Assembly (NCBI RefSeq): GCF_003432115.1
Contig: NZ_QWDC01000001.1
Span: forward strand, 1,550,001 to 1,614,000
Direction of reading: 5' to 3'
Length of the DNA: 64,000 bases
From: Mucilaginibacter conchicola
GTDB lineage: Bacteria > Bacteroidota > Bacteroidia > Sphingobacteriales > Sphingobacteriaceae
Under the pieces are notes generated by a model, which saw nothing but the letters and a program-made list of their open reading frames with translations, was not told where the DNA came from and ran no database searches. Position numbers and translations under genes: made by a program. Below are positions 51,126 to 60,024 of the stretch, piece after piece (the first letter of the stretch is position 1; every line of letters begins with the position of its first letter).

Positions 51126-52982
51126 TTACATCACCCTAACTTTCAAATAACTCGGGTTTGCTTTTGAGCTGTACACCCTGTGTGTTGCTTTCTTAAAGTC
51201 GGTATCCTTTGCTTTCATGATATCCTGAAACTGCTGGGTATTCCTGTCAATAAGCGGGAACCATGTGCTTTGGATCTGCACCATAATACGATGCCCTTTT
51301 TTAAAGGTATGCAGCACATCCTGTAACTCGAAATTAACAGCCGTTACTTTGCCCGGCACAAAAGGCTCTGGTTTGCTAAAGCTGTTACGGTATTTGCCAC
51401 GCATTGCCTCGCTGCGCACCATTTGCTCGTAGCCGGCCATGGTTACGCCTTTGCCGGTAAATTTATTGGCGCTTGCGGTATCAGGATAAACATCTAAAAC
51501 TTTCACCACCCAATCAGCATCGGTACTGGTGGTGCTTACTTTTAGGTTTGCCCAAATATTGCCTGCAATGGTAATGTCTTTATCCAGTATTTCGGTTTGG
51601 TAGGTTAACACATCCGGGCGTTTTTCGGCAAAGCGCTGGTCGGCGGTCATGTACTCGCGGGTCATGTCGAAATCGGTGCCCTCAATAAAAGGCACCGGGT
51701 TCATAGGGTCTGATACAAACTCTTTGTAGTCATTCTTAGTAGTAACAGGCGCTGTGAACGATAGCTTACCGCCCGGCAGTAAATACAGGTTCTTTTCCTG
51801 TGCATCAACAGGTGGCCATTGCTTGTAAGTTTTCCATTGGTTGATGCCCGTTTCAAATGTATTTACGTTAGCCACATCCATGGGTGTGCCTTTAAGGTAA
51901 TGGCTAAAGAAGGCAAACTCTATCTTCTCGCGGTACATTGGCCCTGTTGGTTCGCCGAAGCTTACATCCCCCAGATGGTCTCCGTTGCCGCGTGCCCAGC
52001 CGCCATGCACCCATGGGCCCATCGCAAAGTAAACAGGCGTTTTAGGATTATTCTTAACCAATACTTTGTAAGTATTGATAGCGCCGTAAAGGTCTTCGGC
52101 ATCATACCAGCCGCCGGTTACCAGCGTTGGTGTTTTAATATCATGCAAGTGTGTTAACACGTTGCGGTCTTTCCAGTGCTGGTCATAATCCGGGTGATCC
52201 ATCATTTCGTTCCACAGGCGGATGGTGTCTTTGTAATACTTTACGTTGGAGTTGCGCATGCTGCCCATCTCCATAAAGAATTTGTAACCATCGTTAGTGC
52301 CGGGGTTAAAGCCTTTGGCACGGCGCTGGGTAGGCTTATCATCCTGGCGATTGGTAAAGCCCGGGTAGAAACCAAAGTTGGCTACCAGCATAAATGCGCC
52401 ATTGTGGAATGCATCATCGCGATATAAATCGGCAATTGGAGCCTGTGGCGATACCGCAGCCAAAGCCGGATGGCGGCTAAGCAAAGCCGTTGTGCTATAG
52501 AAGCCGGGATAAGATATGCCCCACACCCCTACTTTGCCATTGTTGTTTGGCAGGTTTTTGATAAGCCAGTCGATGGTATCGTAGGTATCGGTGCCCTCAT
52601 CAACATCTTTATTTGTCTTATGCTGCTCCAGCTCAGGCGTCATCTCTTCATAGATGCCCTCGCTCATCCACCGGCCACGCACATCCTGGTAAACAAATAT
52701 GTAACCATCATGCACAAATTGTGATGACGGCCCCAGGCTGCCTTTGTATTTATCAGCCCCATACGGACCAACGCTGTAAGGCGTCCTGTCCATCATTACA
52801 GGGTATTTTTTAGACTGATCTTTAGGCACGTAAACCGATGTGAACAGTTTTTTGCCATCGCGCATGGGTATCTGATACTCGTACTTGGTATAGTTGTCTT
52901 TAATGTAAGCAGCATCGCTTTGCGCAAAGGTGTTGAAAGCTGAAAGCAAAAGGCTTAAAGCTATAAGGAGAGTTCTTTTCAT
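51126..52982 (-). CDS. CocE/NonD family hydrolase (S15-type)
   Basis: A 618-residue secreted alpha/beta hydrolase with a signal peptide (MKRTLLIALSLLLSAFNTFA). The catalytic nucleophile lies in GISYPGFYS, with oxyanion Tyr in the TPYSVGPYGADKY segment; an HDIKTPTLVTGGWYD segment with Asp and a later His complete the triad. A C-terminal jelly-roll follows (WANLKVSTTSTDADWVVKVLDVYPD). CocE and X-Pro dipeptidyl peptidase relatives cleave esters or peptides; substrate unknown. It is located just upstream of a DUF2314 gene. Confidence 0.88.
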   Translation of the reverse strand: MKRTLLIALSLLLSAFNTFAQSDAAYIKDNYTKYEYQIPMRDGKKLFTSVYVPKDQSKKYPVMMDRTPYSVGPYGADKYKGSLGPSSQFVHDGYIFVYQDVRGRWMSEGIYEEMTPELEQHKTNKDVDEGTDTYDTIDWLIKNLPNNNGKVGVWGISYPGFYSTTALLSRHPALAAVSPQAPIADLYRDDAFHNGAFMLVANFGFYPGFTNRQDDKPTQRRAKGFNPGTNDGYKFFMEMGSMRNSNVKYYKDTIRLWNEMMDHPDYDQHWKDRNVLTHLHDIKTPTLVTGGWYDAEDLYGAINTYKVLVKNNPKTPVYFAMGPWVHGGWARGNGDHLGDVSFGEPTGPMYREKIEFAFFSHYLKGTPMDVANVNTFETGINQWKTYKQWPPVDAQEKNLYLLPGGKLSFTAPVTTKNDYKEFVSDPMNPVPFIEGTDFDMTREYMTADQRFAEKRPDVLTYQTEILDKDITIAGNIWANLKVSTTSTDADWVVKVLDVYPDTASANKFTGKGVTMAGYEQMVRSEAMRGKYRNSFSKPEPFVPGKVTAVNFELQDVLHTFKKGHRIMVQIQSTWFPLIDRNTQQFQDIMKAKDTDFKKATHRVYSSKANPSYLKVRVM

Positions 52983-53068
52983 TACTGTGGGTTGATGCTT
53001 TAAAAATAATCAAAAAACAAAAGAAGGCGCTGATAAATCAAAGCCTTCTACAAAATCGTTACTTAATG

Positions 53069-53764
53069 TTACTTAGAAGCATCAGGGGTAATAAACAAGC
53101 TTTCGTCAATTGGTTTGTTGATAACCCAGCTTTTCACTTTAAATACTATCATAGTTCCTTGCACCAGCATTTTCATATCATGAGGCAGTCCGTAACCTTG
53201 TACCATTTTGTAATCCTCAAAATAGCTTTTCATATCGCGGGTATCAACCATTCTAAGGTAACCACTTTTTACTTCATAATAGTTTAGTATCTCTGTACCA
53301 AGTTTTGATACCAGTTTAATTTCATAACAAGGCATATCATCAACATATTTTATGCCCAGGTTAACCATGGTATAACCTAAATTTTTATAAGCCATATCGG
53401 GCAGGGCATAGGCTTGTAAAGCGAGGTCATCAATCGCCTTAGGGTCTGTTATACGGCTTATCTCACTATTTATAGTATTAACAAGCTTGCCTTTATTGTA
53501 CGTAGATGTTTCACTGGCATTAGCAGCGGTAAGGCTTTGATAATATGCATCAGGTATCTTTTTAACAATATGTATTTTAACGGTCGAATCTCCGCTTAAT
53601 TCGAGGCGAAATTCTGATGTTTTTATGGCTGCCCATTTTTTACTACCGCCGATAACTTCTACATATCGTGCTATAACTTTTTCTGCAGATGGGAGCTTTT
53701 GCGCTACTGCCGAAAAACAAGACAGACAGGTAATAAATAATAATGCTGATAAGGTTTTAAACAT
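53069..53764 (-). CDS. LolA-like fold secreted protein
   Basis: A 231-residue protein from ATG 53764 (MFKTLSALLFITCLSCFSAVA, then QKLPSAEKVIARYVEVIGG); the frame to 53842 lies over the pgk terminator and is rejected. The mature part resembles LolA/LppX-type half-barrels (YVEVIGGSKKWAAIKTSEFRLELSG and KLGTEILNYYEVKSGYLRMVDTRD). LolA carries lipoproteins across the periplasm; relatives bind lipids. A lipid-handling role is an inference. It lies downstream of pgk on the same strand, separated by a terminator. Confidence 0.65.
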   Translation of the reverse strand: MFKTLSALLFITCLSCFSAVAQKLPSAEKVIARYVEVIGGSKKWAAIKTSEFRLELSGDSTVKIHIVKKIPDAYYQSLTAANASETSTYNKGKLVNTINSEISRITDPKAIDDLALQAYALPDMAYKNLGYTMVNLGIKYVDDMPCYEIKLVSKLGTEILNYYEVKSGYLRMVDTRDMKSYFEDYKMVQGYGLPHDMKMLVQGTMIVFKVKSWVINKPIDESLFITPDASK

Positions 53765-53831
53765 GCCCTGAAAATAATAAAAGAAGCACGATTTGTTGCC
53801 CGAACCGGCAAAAATTATTGTTGCAGTAAAC

Positions 53832-53865
53832 AAAAAAGGCAACCATTTTCATGGCTGCCTTTTTT
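53832..53865 (-). terminator. pgk terminator
   Basis: AAAAAAGGCA with CCAT pairs with ATGG and TGCCTTTTTT (one A/C mismatch) around a TTTC loop. On the minus strand it ends in a U run, 21 nt after the pgk stop. Confidence 0.75.
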
Positions 53866-53886
53866 ATTTATAATTGAATAGTATTC

Positions 53887-55077
53887 TTATTCGTTGATGG
53901 CTTTAACACCCGGAAGTTCTTTACCTTCCATGTACTCTAACAAAGCACCACCACCGGTTGATACGTAGCTAACATCGCCAACCATATCAAACTTGGCAAC
54001 AGCAGCAGCAGAGTCGCCACCACCAATTAGTGAGAAAGCACCGTTATCGGTTGCTTTGGCCACTGCATCAGCAATTGCTTTGGTACCTGCCATAAAGTTA
54101 TCCATCTCAAACACACCCATAGGGCCGTTCCAAAGGATAGTTTTTGATTCTTCAACCACTTTGCTAAACAATTTGATGGTTTCGGGGCCAATATCTAAAC
54201 CCATCCACTCACCAGGGATCTCGCCTGTTTTAGCCACGTCGCGGTTAGCATCATTGGCAAATTTATCGGCAATAACGTTATCAACCGGCAACAGCAGGTT
54301 AACGCCTTTTTCTTTTGCTTTTTGTACCAGGGTGCGGGCAAGATCAAGTTTATCAGCCTCTAATAATGAGGTACCGATTTCGCCACCATCTGCTTTGGCA
54401 AAGGTATAAGCCATACCGCCACCAATAATAAGGTTATCAACCTTCTCCATCAGGCGCTCAATCAGTTGGATCTTATCAGATACTTTTGAGCCGCCCATAA
54501 TAGCGGTAAATGGTTTTGCAGCACCGTTTAAAATTTTCTCGGCGTTGTTCAACTCAGCAGCCATCAGGTAACCGAATACTTTGGCTTCAGGGAAGAACTG
54601 TGCTATTACAGCTGTTGAAGCGTGTGCACGGTGAGCTGTACCAAATGCATCGTTCACGTAGATATCGCCAAGTTTTGACAATTTCTCAGCAAAAGCTACA
54701 TCGCCTTTCTCTTCTTCTTTGTAAAAACGAAGGTTCTCTAATAATAGAACTTCACCTTTTTCAATCTCTTTTGATTTCTGAAGAGCATCTTCGCCAATGC
54801 AATCATCAGCAAACTCTACTTGTTGGCCCAATAGGTCAGACAGGTGCGGAACAAGGTGTTTTAAGCTATATTTTTCGGTTGGGCCGTCTTTTGGTCTGCC
54901 CAGGTGCGACATCAGGATAACTGCGCCGCCATCTTTCAATATCTTTTTGATGGTAGGCAGGGCCGCGGTCATGCGGTTATCGTCGGTAATGTTGTAATTC
55001 TCATCCAGTGGCACGTTAAAATCCACACGAATGAGGGCACGTTTACCGTTAAAACTTATCTGATCAATTGTCTTCAT
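53887..55077 (-). CDS. pgk: Phosphoglycerate kinase
   Basis: A 396-residue glycolytic kinase, standard length. RVDFNVPLD (N-terminal substrate-binding), [18 protein letters not shown] and the C-terminal [12 protein letters not shown] nucleotide motif are present. It makes ATP from 1,3-bisphosphoglycerate. It lies downstream of gap and the GNAT gene, with a 97-nt spacer, so gap, GNAT and pgk probably form one operon. Confidence 0.96.
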   Translation of the reverse strand: MKTIDQISFNGKRALIRVDFNVPLDENYNITDDNRMTAALPTIKKILKDGGAVILMSHLGRPKDGPTEKYSLKHLVPHLSDLLGQQVEFADDCIGEDALQKSKEIEKGEVLLLENLRFYKEEEKGDVAFAEKLSKLGDIYVNDAFGTAHRAHASTAVIAQFFPEAKVFGYLMAAELNNAEKILNGAAKPFTAIMGGSKVSDKIQLIERLMEKVDNLIIGGGMAYTFAKADGGEIGTSLLEADKLDLARTLVQKAKEKGVNLLLPVDNVIADKFANDANRDVAKTGEIPGEWMGLDIGPETIKLFSKVVEESKTILWNGPMGVFEMDNFMAGTKAIADAVAKATDNGAFSLIGGGDSAAAVAKFDMVGDVSYVSTGGGALLEYMEGKELPGVKAINE

Positions 55078-55174
55078 ATAAATAGTATATAATTGATGTA
55101 ACGGCGCAAATTGCCGAAATTTATTCTAAACAGCAACGCTAAAGTAAAAAAGGTGTTTGTTTTTCATTGAAATT

Positions 55175-55609
55175 TCACCTTATCTTAACATACATTACAT
55201 GGTGCGGACCGATGTCGGGGATGTCAAACTCGGGCGATACAATCTCGAAGCCTACGCCTAAATAAAACGGCACGGCCTTTTTGCGGGCATTACACCACAT
55301 ATAATTCACTTTTTGGCCGCGCAGATAGGTAATGGCAAAGTTTACCAGCATGTTGCCGTAGCCTTTGCCGCGGTATTTTTCTAAAGTAGCCATGCCGCGT
55401 AACTGGTAGGCTTTACCTTCAAATTTCTCATATCCCTGCGGATGGAACGAAGCTATACAAGCCAACTCATCGCCTACAAAGTAACCTAAGTGAAAAGTAT
55501 CTTCAGCATCGTCGTTTACAAAACGGCATTCATCCAAAGTTAGTTTCCCCTCGCGCAATACTGTATTACGGATAGGCAGCACATCATCGGCAGTAATAAA
55601 CTTAATCAT
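55175..55609 (-). CDS. GNAT family N-acetyltransferase
   Basis: A 144-residue GNAT enzyme. The acetyl-CoA pyrophosphate loop LEKYRGKGYGNMLVNFAI (R-x-x-G-x-G/A pattern) and the following YMWCNARKKAVPFYLGVGFEIV strand are clear. The substrate could be a small amine or protein lysine; nothing tells. Its ATG overlaps the gap stop by 8 nt, so it is translationally coupled to gap and probably produced with it. This makes glycolytic proteins possible substrates, but only by context. Confidence 0.85.
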   Translation of the reverse strand: MIKFITADDVLPIRNTVLREGKLTLDECRFVNDDAEDTFHLGYFVGDELACIASFHPQGYEKFEGKAYQLRGMATLEKYRGKGYGNMLVNFAITYLRGQKVNYMWCNARKKAVPFYLGVGFEIVSPEFDIPDIGPHHVMYVKIR

Positions 55610-56603
55610 GCTTGGTAAGGCTTATTTTTTCAACCAGGTCAGCCAAACGGCTCGAGTAACCCATCTCGTTATCATACCAGCCTACTACCTTAACCAATCC
55701 GCCAACTATTGAGGTTAACTGGGCATCAAAAATGCAACTGTGGGGATTATCTAATATATCGACAGACACTATCGGATCTTCGGTATATTCCAATATATTT
55801 TTCATGGGGCCATCAGCAGCGGTTTTAAATGCTGCATTGATTTCCTCTACGGTTGGTAATTTGGCAAGGCTACAGGTAAAATCAGTAAGCGAACCGTTCA
55901 ATACCGGCACACGGATACCCGCCCCACCCAGTTTACCATCCAGGTGCGGAAATATATTGGTGATAGCCTTTGCAGCACCTGTTGTTGTTGGGATGATGGA
56001 TGATGACGCAGCACGTGCACGGCGCAGGTCTTTATGCGGGGCATCGTGCAGGTTTTGGTCGCCTGTCATGGAGTGTACGGTGGTGATGTAGCCATCCTGT
56101 ATATGCCAGTTATCATCCAGTATCTTCACCATGGCAGCCACATTATTGGTTGTACACGATGCGTTTGACAGGATAGGCGCATGGATATCCACCTCATCAT
56201 CGTTAACGCCCAATACTACTGTAGGAACATCTTTGTCGGTTGATGGTGCCGATATAATTACCTGTTTGGCACCCGCGGTAAGATGTTTTTGTGCACCATC
56301 GTGCGAGGCATATTTTCCGGTTGATTCTATTACCAGATCAATATCCATCTCAGCCCATGGCAATAAAGCAGGATCGGCCTGGCGAAGTACTTTTATAGCT
56401 TTGCCGTTTACGATAATATTATCGTGATCATTTGTAACGATGCCTTTAAACCCACGATGAACGGAGTCGTATTTAAACAGGTGAGCAAGCGTAGCGGTAT
56501 CAGTAAGGTCGTTAATGGCAACAACCTCAATACCCGGCTTGTTAAATATAGTACGAAGGAAAATGCGGCCAATGCGGCCAAACCCATTTATAGCGATCCT
56601 CAT
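55602..56603 (-). CDS. gap: Glyceraldehyde-3-phosphate dehydrogenase
   Basis: A 333-residue GAPDH. INGFGRIGR (6-14) binds NAD, NDLTD with Asp32 favours NAD over NADP, SNASCTTNN carries catalytic Cys150, and HSMTGDQ holds the catalytic-partner His. The C-terminus has WYDNEMGYSSRL. It oxidises glyceraldehyde 3-phosphate in glycolysis. It is the first gene in gap-GNAT-pgk. Confidence 0.96.
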   Translation of the reverse strand: MRIAINGFGRIGRIFLRTIFNKPGIEVVAINDLTDTATLAHLFKYDSVHRGFKGIVTNDHDNIIVNGKAIKVLRQADPALLPWAEMDIDLVIESTGKYASHDGAQKHLTAGAKQVIISAPSTDKDVPTVVLGVNDDEVDIHAPILSNASCTTNNVAAMVKILDDNWHIQDGYITTVHSMTGDQNLHDAPHKDLRRARAASSSIIPTTTGAAKAITNIFPHLDGKLGGAGIRVPVLNGSLTDFTCSLAKLPTVEEINAAFKTAADGPMKNILEYTEDPIVSVDILDNPHSCIFDAQLTSIVGGLVKVVGWYDNEMGYSSRLADLVEKISLTKHD

Positions 56604-56655
56604 TCAGTAACAAATTAGGATGCAAATTTACTTAAATTAAAAAAGTGTATAGGGC

Positions 56656-57759
56656 TTATATGAACAAGTTACGCAGGGATAACTTTTCGCGCTGGCGATT
56701 GCGCAAAGCAAAGGTTATCATCCAGTTAAAAAACATGCTGATGCCAAATATGATAAGCATAAGTGTAAAGTTGCCCAATTCGGAAAAGAAATAGGCTATA
56801 AAAATAAGCCCGATATTTACCGTAGCCAACATCAAAACGGTTTGCAGGTGCGTGTAACCCAGGTTAAGTATACGGTGATGGATGTGGTTACGATCTGCCA
56901 TAAAAGGCGATTTACCTGTTGCAATACGCAGGATAAAAACGCGTAGGGTGTCAAATATAGGCCCTATCAGTATGGCGAAAGTTAAAGCCGGGGCCGAGAT
57001 AACTTCGGGCGTTACGCCCGCTTTAAACCTGTTAAGTTCAATAAATCTTACTGCCAATATAGCCGATATAAGCCCAATTAGCAATGAGCCGGCATCGCCC
57101 ATAAATATTTTTGCAGGCGTTAAATTATAACGTAAAAAACCAAATACCGCACCTACTATAGCCAAAGCAACGGCAGCAAGCTCATAATGCTTAATATACA
57201 TAAACAACGCTGCAAACGTTCCGTTCACAATTATGCAGGTTGTAGCGGCAAGGCCATCAATACCATCAATAAGGTTAAATGCGTTTATGATGAGTATGAT
57301 AAATAACACAGATAATACCGCACTTGTGATATAAGGGATATCGTGATAACCCAAAATACCGTACATGCTTGTAAAACGGATGTTTCCTAAGGTAACCAAC
57401 AATGTGGCCACTACCAGCTGTATCAAAAATTTAGTACTTGGGTTAACACCCGACAGATCATCTTTGATCCCCATTATAAACAGCACAATACTGGCAGCCA
57501 GTATGTAACTGATAGGAATAGTTTTATCTAAAATGCTAAATAAAAGAAGGGTAATAGTAAAGCTTACAAATATTGCAACACCGCCAAGGCGAGGTATGCC
57601 ATGGTCATGCTGTTTACGGAAATGGCCAACATCATCATACAAATGCCGGGTGCGGGCAACGTGTAAAATAGACGGGATTGCCAGCAAGGTGATCAGTACC
57701 GAGAAAGTAGCGATCAGCAAATAATAAATAAAATAGTAAGTACCTAAATACTCCTGCAT
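56656..57759 (-). CDS. WecA/TagO-like undecaprenyl-phosphate sugar-1-phosphate transferase
   Basis: A 367-residue integral membrane protein, about ten helices, of the MraY/WecA family. GIKDDLSG (Asp pair), NLIDGIDGLA, FMGDAGSLLIG and the ADRNHIHHRIL loop are conserved. These proteins attach a UDP-HexNAc to undecaprenyl phosphate to start O-antigen, enterobacterial common antigen, teichoic acid or exopolysaccharide. The HIHH loop fits WecA-type rather than MraY. It lies in front of the exopolysaccharide cluster, so it probably supplies its first sugar, though it is on the other strand. Confidence 0.88.
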   Translation of the reverse strand: MQEYLGTYYFIYYLLIATFSVLITLLAIPSILHVARTRHLYDDVGHFRKQHDHGIPRLGGVAIFVSFTITLLLFSILDKTIPISYILAASIVLFIMGIKDDLSGVNPSTKFLIQLVVATLLVTLGNIRFTSMYGILGYHDIPYITSAVLSVLFIILIINAFNLIDGIDGLAATTCIIVNGTFAALFMYIKHYELAAVALAIVGAVFGFLRYNLTPAKIFMGDAGSLLIGLISAILAVRFIELNRFKAGVTPEVISAPALTFAILIGPIFDTLRVFILRIATGKSPFMADRNHIHHRILNLGYTHLQTVLMLATVNIGLIFIAYFFSELGNFTLMLIIFGISMFFNWMITFALRNRQREKLSLRNLFI

Positions 57760-57815
57760 CAGATAAATTAGTTAGGGGCAATCATCTTCTCGCAAAGATA
57801 CTTAATGATAACATA

Positions 57816-58562
57816 TTAAAAAAATTGTTTTATTTTTCTTAAAGGCTTGAACATCAACGCCATAGGCGGAAAAAACAACTTATTCTTATACATTGCCCTA
57901 AGATCATACATCAATGCCTTAACCCGGTTACCTAAACTGCTGTTACTTACGCCCCCTACCATCATTTTAACCATAACAACAGGTATGTAATGCACCGCAA
58001 CGCCATTGGCATGTATAAACCTTGCCATCAGTTCATAATCGGCAGCCGAACCATAAGCCAGACTATAATTGCCCAATTTGTCAAATAACTCCTTTTTGCA
58101 ATAAAACGTAGGGTGCGGTGGCATCCAACCAAAGTTGAATGATCCTTTTTTATAAGTCCCGCTGCGCCATTTACGCACTATTTTACCGGCAGCATCGACG
58201 TAATCAAGGTCGCCGTACACAATATACGGATGGTGCTCCTGAAAGGTTACGTTTACTACAGTTAAAATATTTTCTTCAGAAAAAAAATCATCCGCATTAA
58301 GCACACCTATTATTTCCCCTGAAGATAATTCAAGACCTTTATTCATTGCATCGTAAATGCCCTCGTCTTTCTCAGAAACCAAAACAGATATATGTTCGCG
58401 GTAATGCGATATCACTTCAAGGGTACCATCGGCAGAGCCACCATCAATAATAATATATTCTACGTTGGGGTATTGCTGCGATACAACAGATTTAATGCAA
58501 CGTTCAATAGTAGTAACTGCGTTATAGCAAACAGTAATAACCGATATTTTGGGATATTCCAA
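57816..58562 (-). CDS. GT2 family glycosyltransferase
   Basis: A 248-residue GT-A transferase. Its start is a TTG at 58562; no ATG precedes the first conserved strand. It begins EYPKISVITVCYNAVTTIERCI, has EYIIIDGGSADGT with Asp and LNADDFFSE as the metal-binding DxD-like motif, and no membrane helices. It resembles WcaA/WcaE-like transferases. It faces the plus-strand export gene, which suggests shared pathway with the WecA-like gene below. Confidence 0.85.
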   Translation of the reverse strand: MEYPKISVITVCYNAVTTIERCIKSVVSQQYPNVEYIIIDGGSADGTLEVISHYREHISVLVSEKDEGIYDAMNKGLELSSGEIIGVLNADDFFSEENILTVVNVTFQEHHPYIVYGDLDYVDAAGKIVRKWRSGTYKKGSFNFGWMPPHPTFYCKKELFDKLGNYSLAYGSAADYELMARFIHANGVAVHYIPVVMVKMMVGGVSNSSLGNRVKALMYDLRAMYKNKLFFPPMALMFKPLRKIKQFF

Positions 58563-58596
58563 CTTTTATAGCTGCATTAATTACCCGCAAATTATG

Positions 58597-58604
58597 TATT
58601 TTTG
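58597..58604 (+). promoter_or_regulatory. Possible -7 element of the exopolysaccharide operon
   Basis: TATTTTTG matches TAnnTTTG exactly. It would place the transcript start near 58611, after the ATG at 58608, supporting the ATG at 58650 as start for the export gene. No -33 TTTG seen. Confidence 0.4.
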
Positions 58605-58649
58605 AAAATGCTGCCTAATTTAATTGACAACATTATGCAGTATATAAAT

Positions 58650-59429
58650 ATGCGCCTACTACACTTTATTATTTTTACGGCATTGGTTTTTATTGCCACG
58701 TCCTGCTCTTACAAACAAAACCAGCTGCTATTTCAAACCAAGCAAACAACAGCAACAGATACAGCGCAACAGGCAAAGCCAACCCCTTATCGTATACAGT
58801 CGCAAGATGCTCTTCAGATCCGCAATCTTCAAAACGTAAGATATATTATTGATGATGGTCCATCTTCGTCAGTAAGCAGCGGCTCAGGCTCAGGGGGTAG
58901 TGGCAGTGGGCAAACCTACCAGGTTGAAGACGATGGCACAATAACATTGCCTGTATTGGGCCATGTACAAGTTGCAGGCTTAACCCGCCCGCAGGCTGCC
59001 AAACTAATTGAAGATCTTTACCGCAAAAACTTACTTAAAGACCCTATAATTGAGCTTAAGGTAACCAATTTGAAGGTTACCCTGCTTGGCGAAGTAAAAT
59101 CGCCGGGCAACATCCCTTTGTTAAAAGATAACATTACCCTGGTTGAAATGATTGGACAAGCCGGTGGCTTAACGACGGGCGCCAATGAAAAAAATATAAA
59201 AATAATAAGGGGCAAGGGTAAAAACCAAGAGGTGCATATAATTGATCTGAGCGACCTCCGTTCAGTATCAGACCCACGCACTATAATGCAAAACGGCGAC
59301 ATCATTTACGTTGCACAAAACAAGCGCGCCATAAGGACTGAAAACCTGCAGAACCTGAACACATGGGTGCAACCGGCATTACTTATCATTAATACTGCAT
59401 TGGTGATATTTACCCTTACCAGGCAATAA
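58650..59429 (+). CDS. Polysaccharide export lipoprotein (Wza/OPX family)
   Basis: A 259-residue outer-membrane lipoprotein from ATG 58650 (MRLLHFIIFTALVFIATSC, lipobox Cys19); longer starts (58602, 58635) put extra residues before the signal peptide. It has a Poly_export domain (YRIQSQDALQIRNLQNV, DGTITLPVLGHVQVAGLTRPQAAKLI), then SLBB-like VTLLGEVKSPGNIPLLKDN. A Ser/Gly-rich linker (SSSVSSGSGSGGSGSG) interrupts the first part. A C-terminal helix (ALLIINTALVIFTL) anchors the end. It forms the outer-membrane pore for the polysaccharide. Confidence 0.88.
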   Translation: MRLLHFIIFTALVFIATSCSYKQNQLLFQTKQTTATDTAQQAKPTPYRIQSQDALQIRNLQNVRYIIDDGPSSSVSSGSGSGGSGSGQTYQVEDDGTITLPVLGHVQVAGLTRPQAAKLIEDLYRKNLLKDPIIELKVTNLKVTLLGEVKSPGNIPLLKDNITLVEMIGQAGGLTTGANEKNIKIIRGKGKNQEVHIIDLSDLRSVSDPRTIMQNGDIIYVAQNKRAIRTENLQNLNTWVQPALLIINTALVIFTLTRQ

Positions 59430-59944
59430 TGGAAGGCACAGCGGGTAATAACGATATGAAGTGGTACCCTGTTTACACTAATGCACGTGCAGAAAAGAAA
59501 GCGTTTGAAGCATTAACCGCTAAGGGCATTGAGGCTTACCTGCCTTTGCAACGCAAACTAAAGAACTGGAGCGACCGTAAAAAATGGGTTGAAGAACCTT
59601 TGATACCATCATACCTTTTTGTGCGTATTGCACCCGCAAAACAAGCAGAGGTTTTAATGACAAAAGGTGTTGCACGTTTTTTATATTTCTCCGGGAAAAT
59701 AGCCGGCATGCCTGATAAACAAATAGAGGAGCTTAGGTTGTTGATGGCCAGTGCGTTTGAAATGGAAGTTACCGAAGAGAATTTGCAACCGGGCGAAAAA
59801 ATAACCGTTAAAGCCGGGCCATTGAAAGGCATAAGCGGCGAAATGGTTGCCTATCGCTCGCAAAAGCAATTACTGATACGATTAGAAAACCTGGGGCAAT
59901 CTATAATAGTAAACGCCCCGGCAGCATTAATAGACAGGTTTTAA
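59429..59944 (+). CDS. UpxY-type transcription antiterminator (NusG paralogue)
   Basis: A 171-residue NusG-like protein. NGN domain: KWYPVYTNARAEKKAFEALTAKGIEAYLPLQ, then IPSYLFVRI; KOW: GEKITVKAGPLKGISGEMV. In Bacteroides, UpxY proteins let RNA polymerase read through the leader of their own capsule operon. Its ATG overlaps the stop of the export gene by one base (TAATG). Unlike Bacteroides, where upxY is first, here it is second. Confidence 0.88.
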   Translation: MEGTAGNNDMKWYPVYTNARAEKKAFEALTAKGIEAYLPLQRKLKNWSDRKKWVEEPLIPSYLFVRIAPAKQAEVLMTKGVARFLYFSGKIAGMPDKQIEELRLLMASAFEMEVTEENLQPGEKITVKAGPLKGISGEMVAYRSQKQLLIRLENLGQSIIVNAPAALIDRF

Positions 59945-60024
59945 TAACCTTATTGATATGGCTGTAGCTGATAAGTTGCCTCAAAATGTGACTTACGAAG
60001 CGAAGCTGTGTTTAGCCGGAAAAT

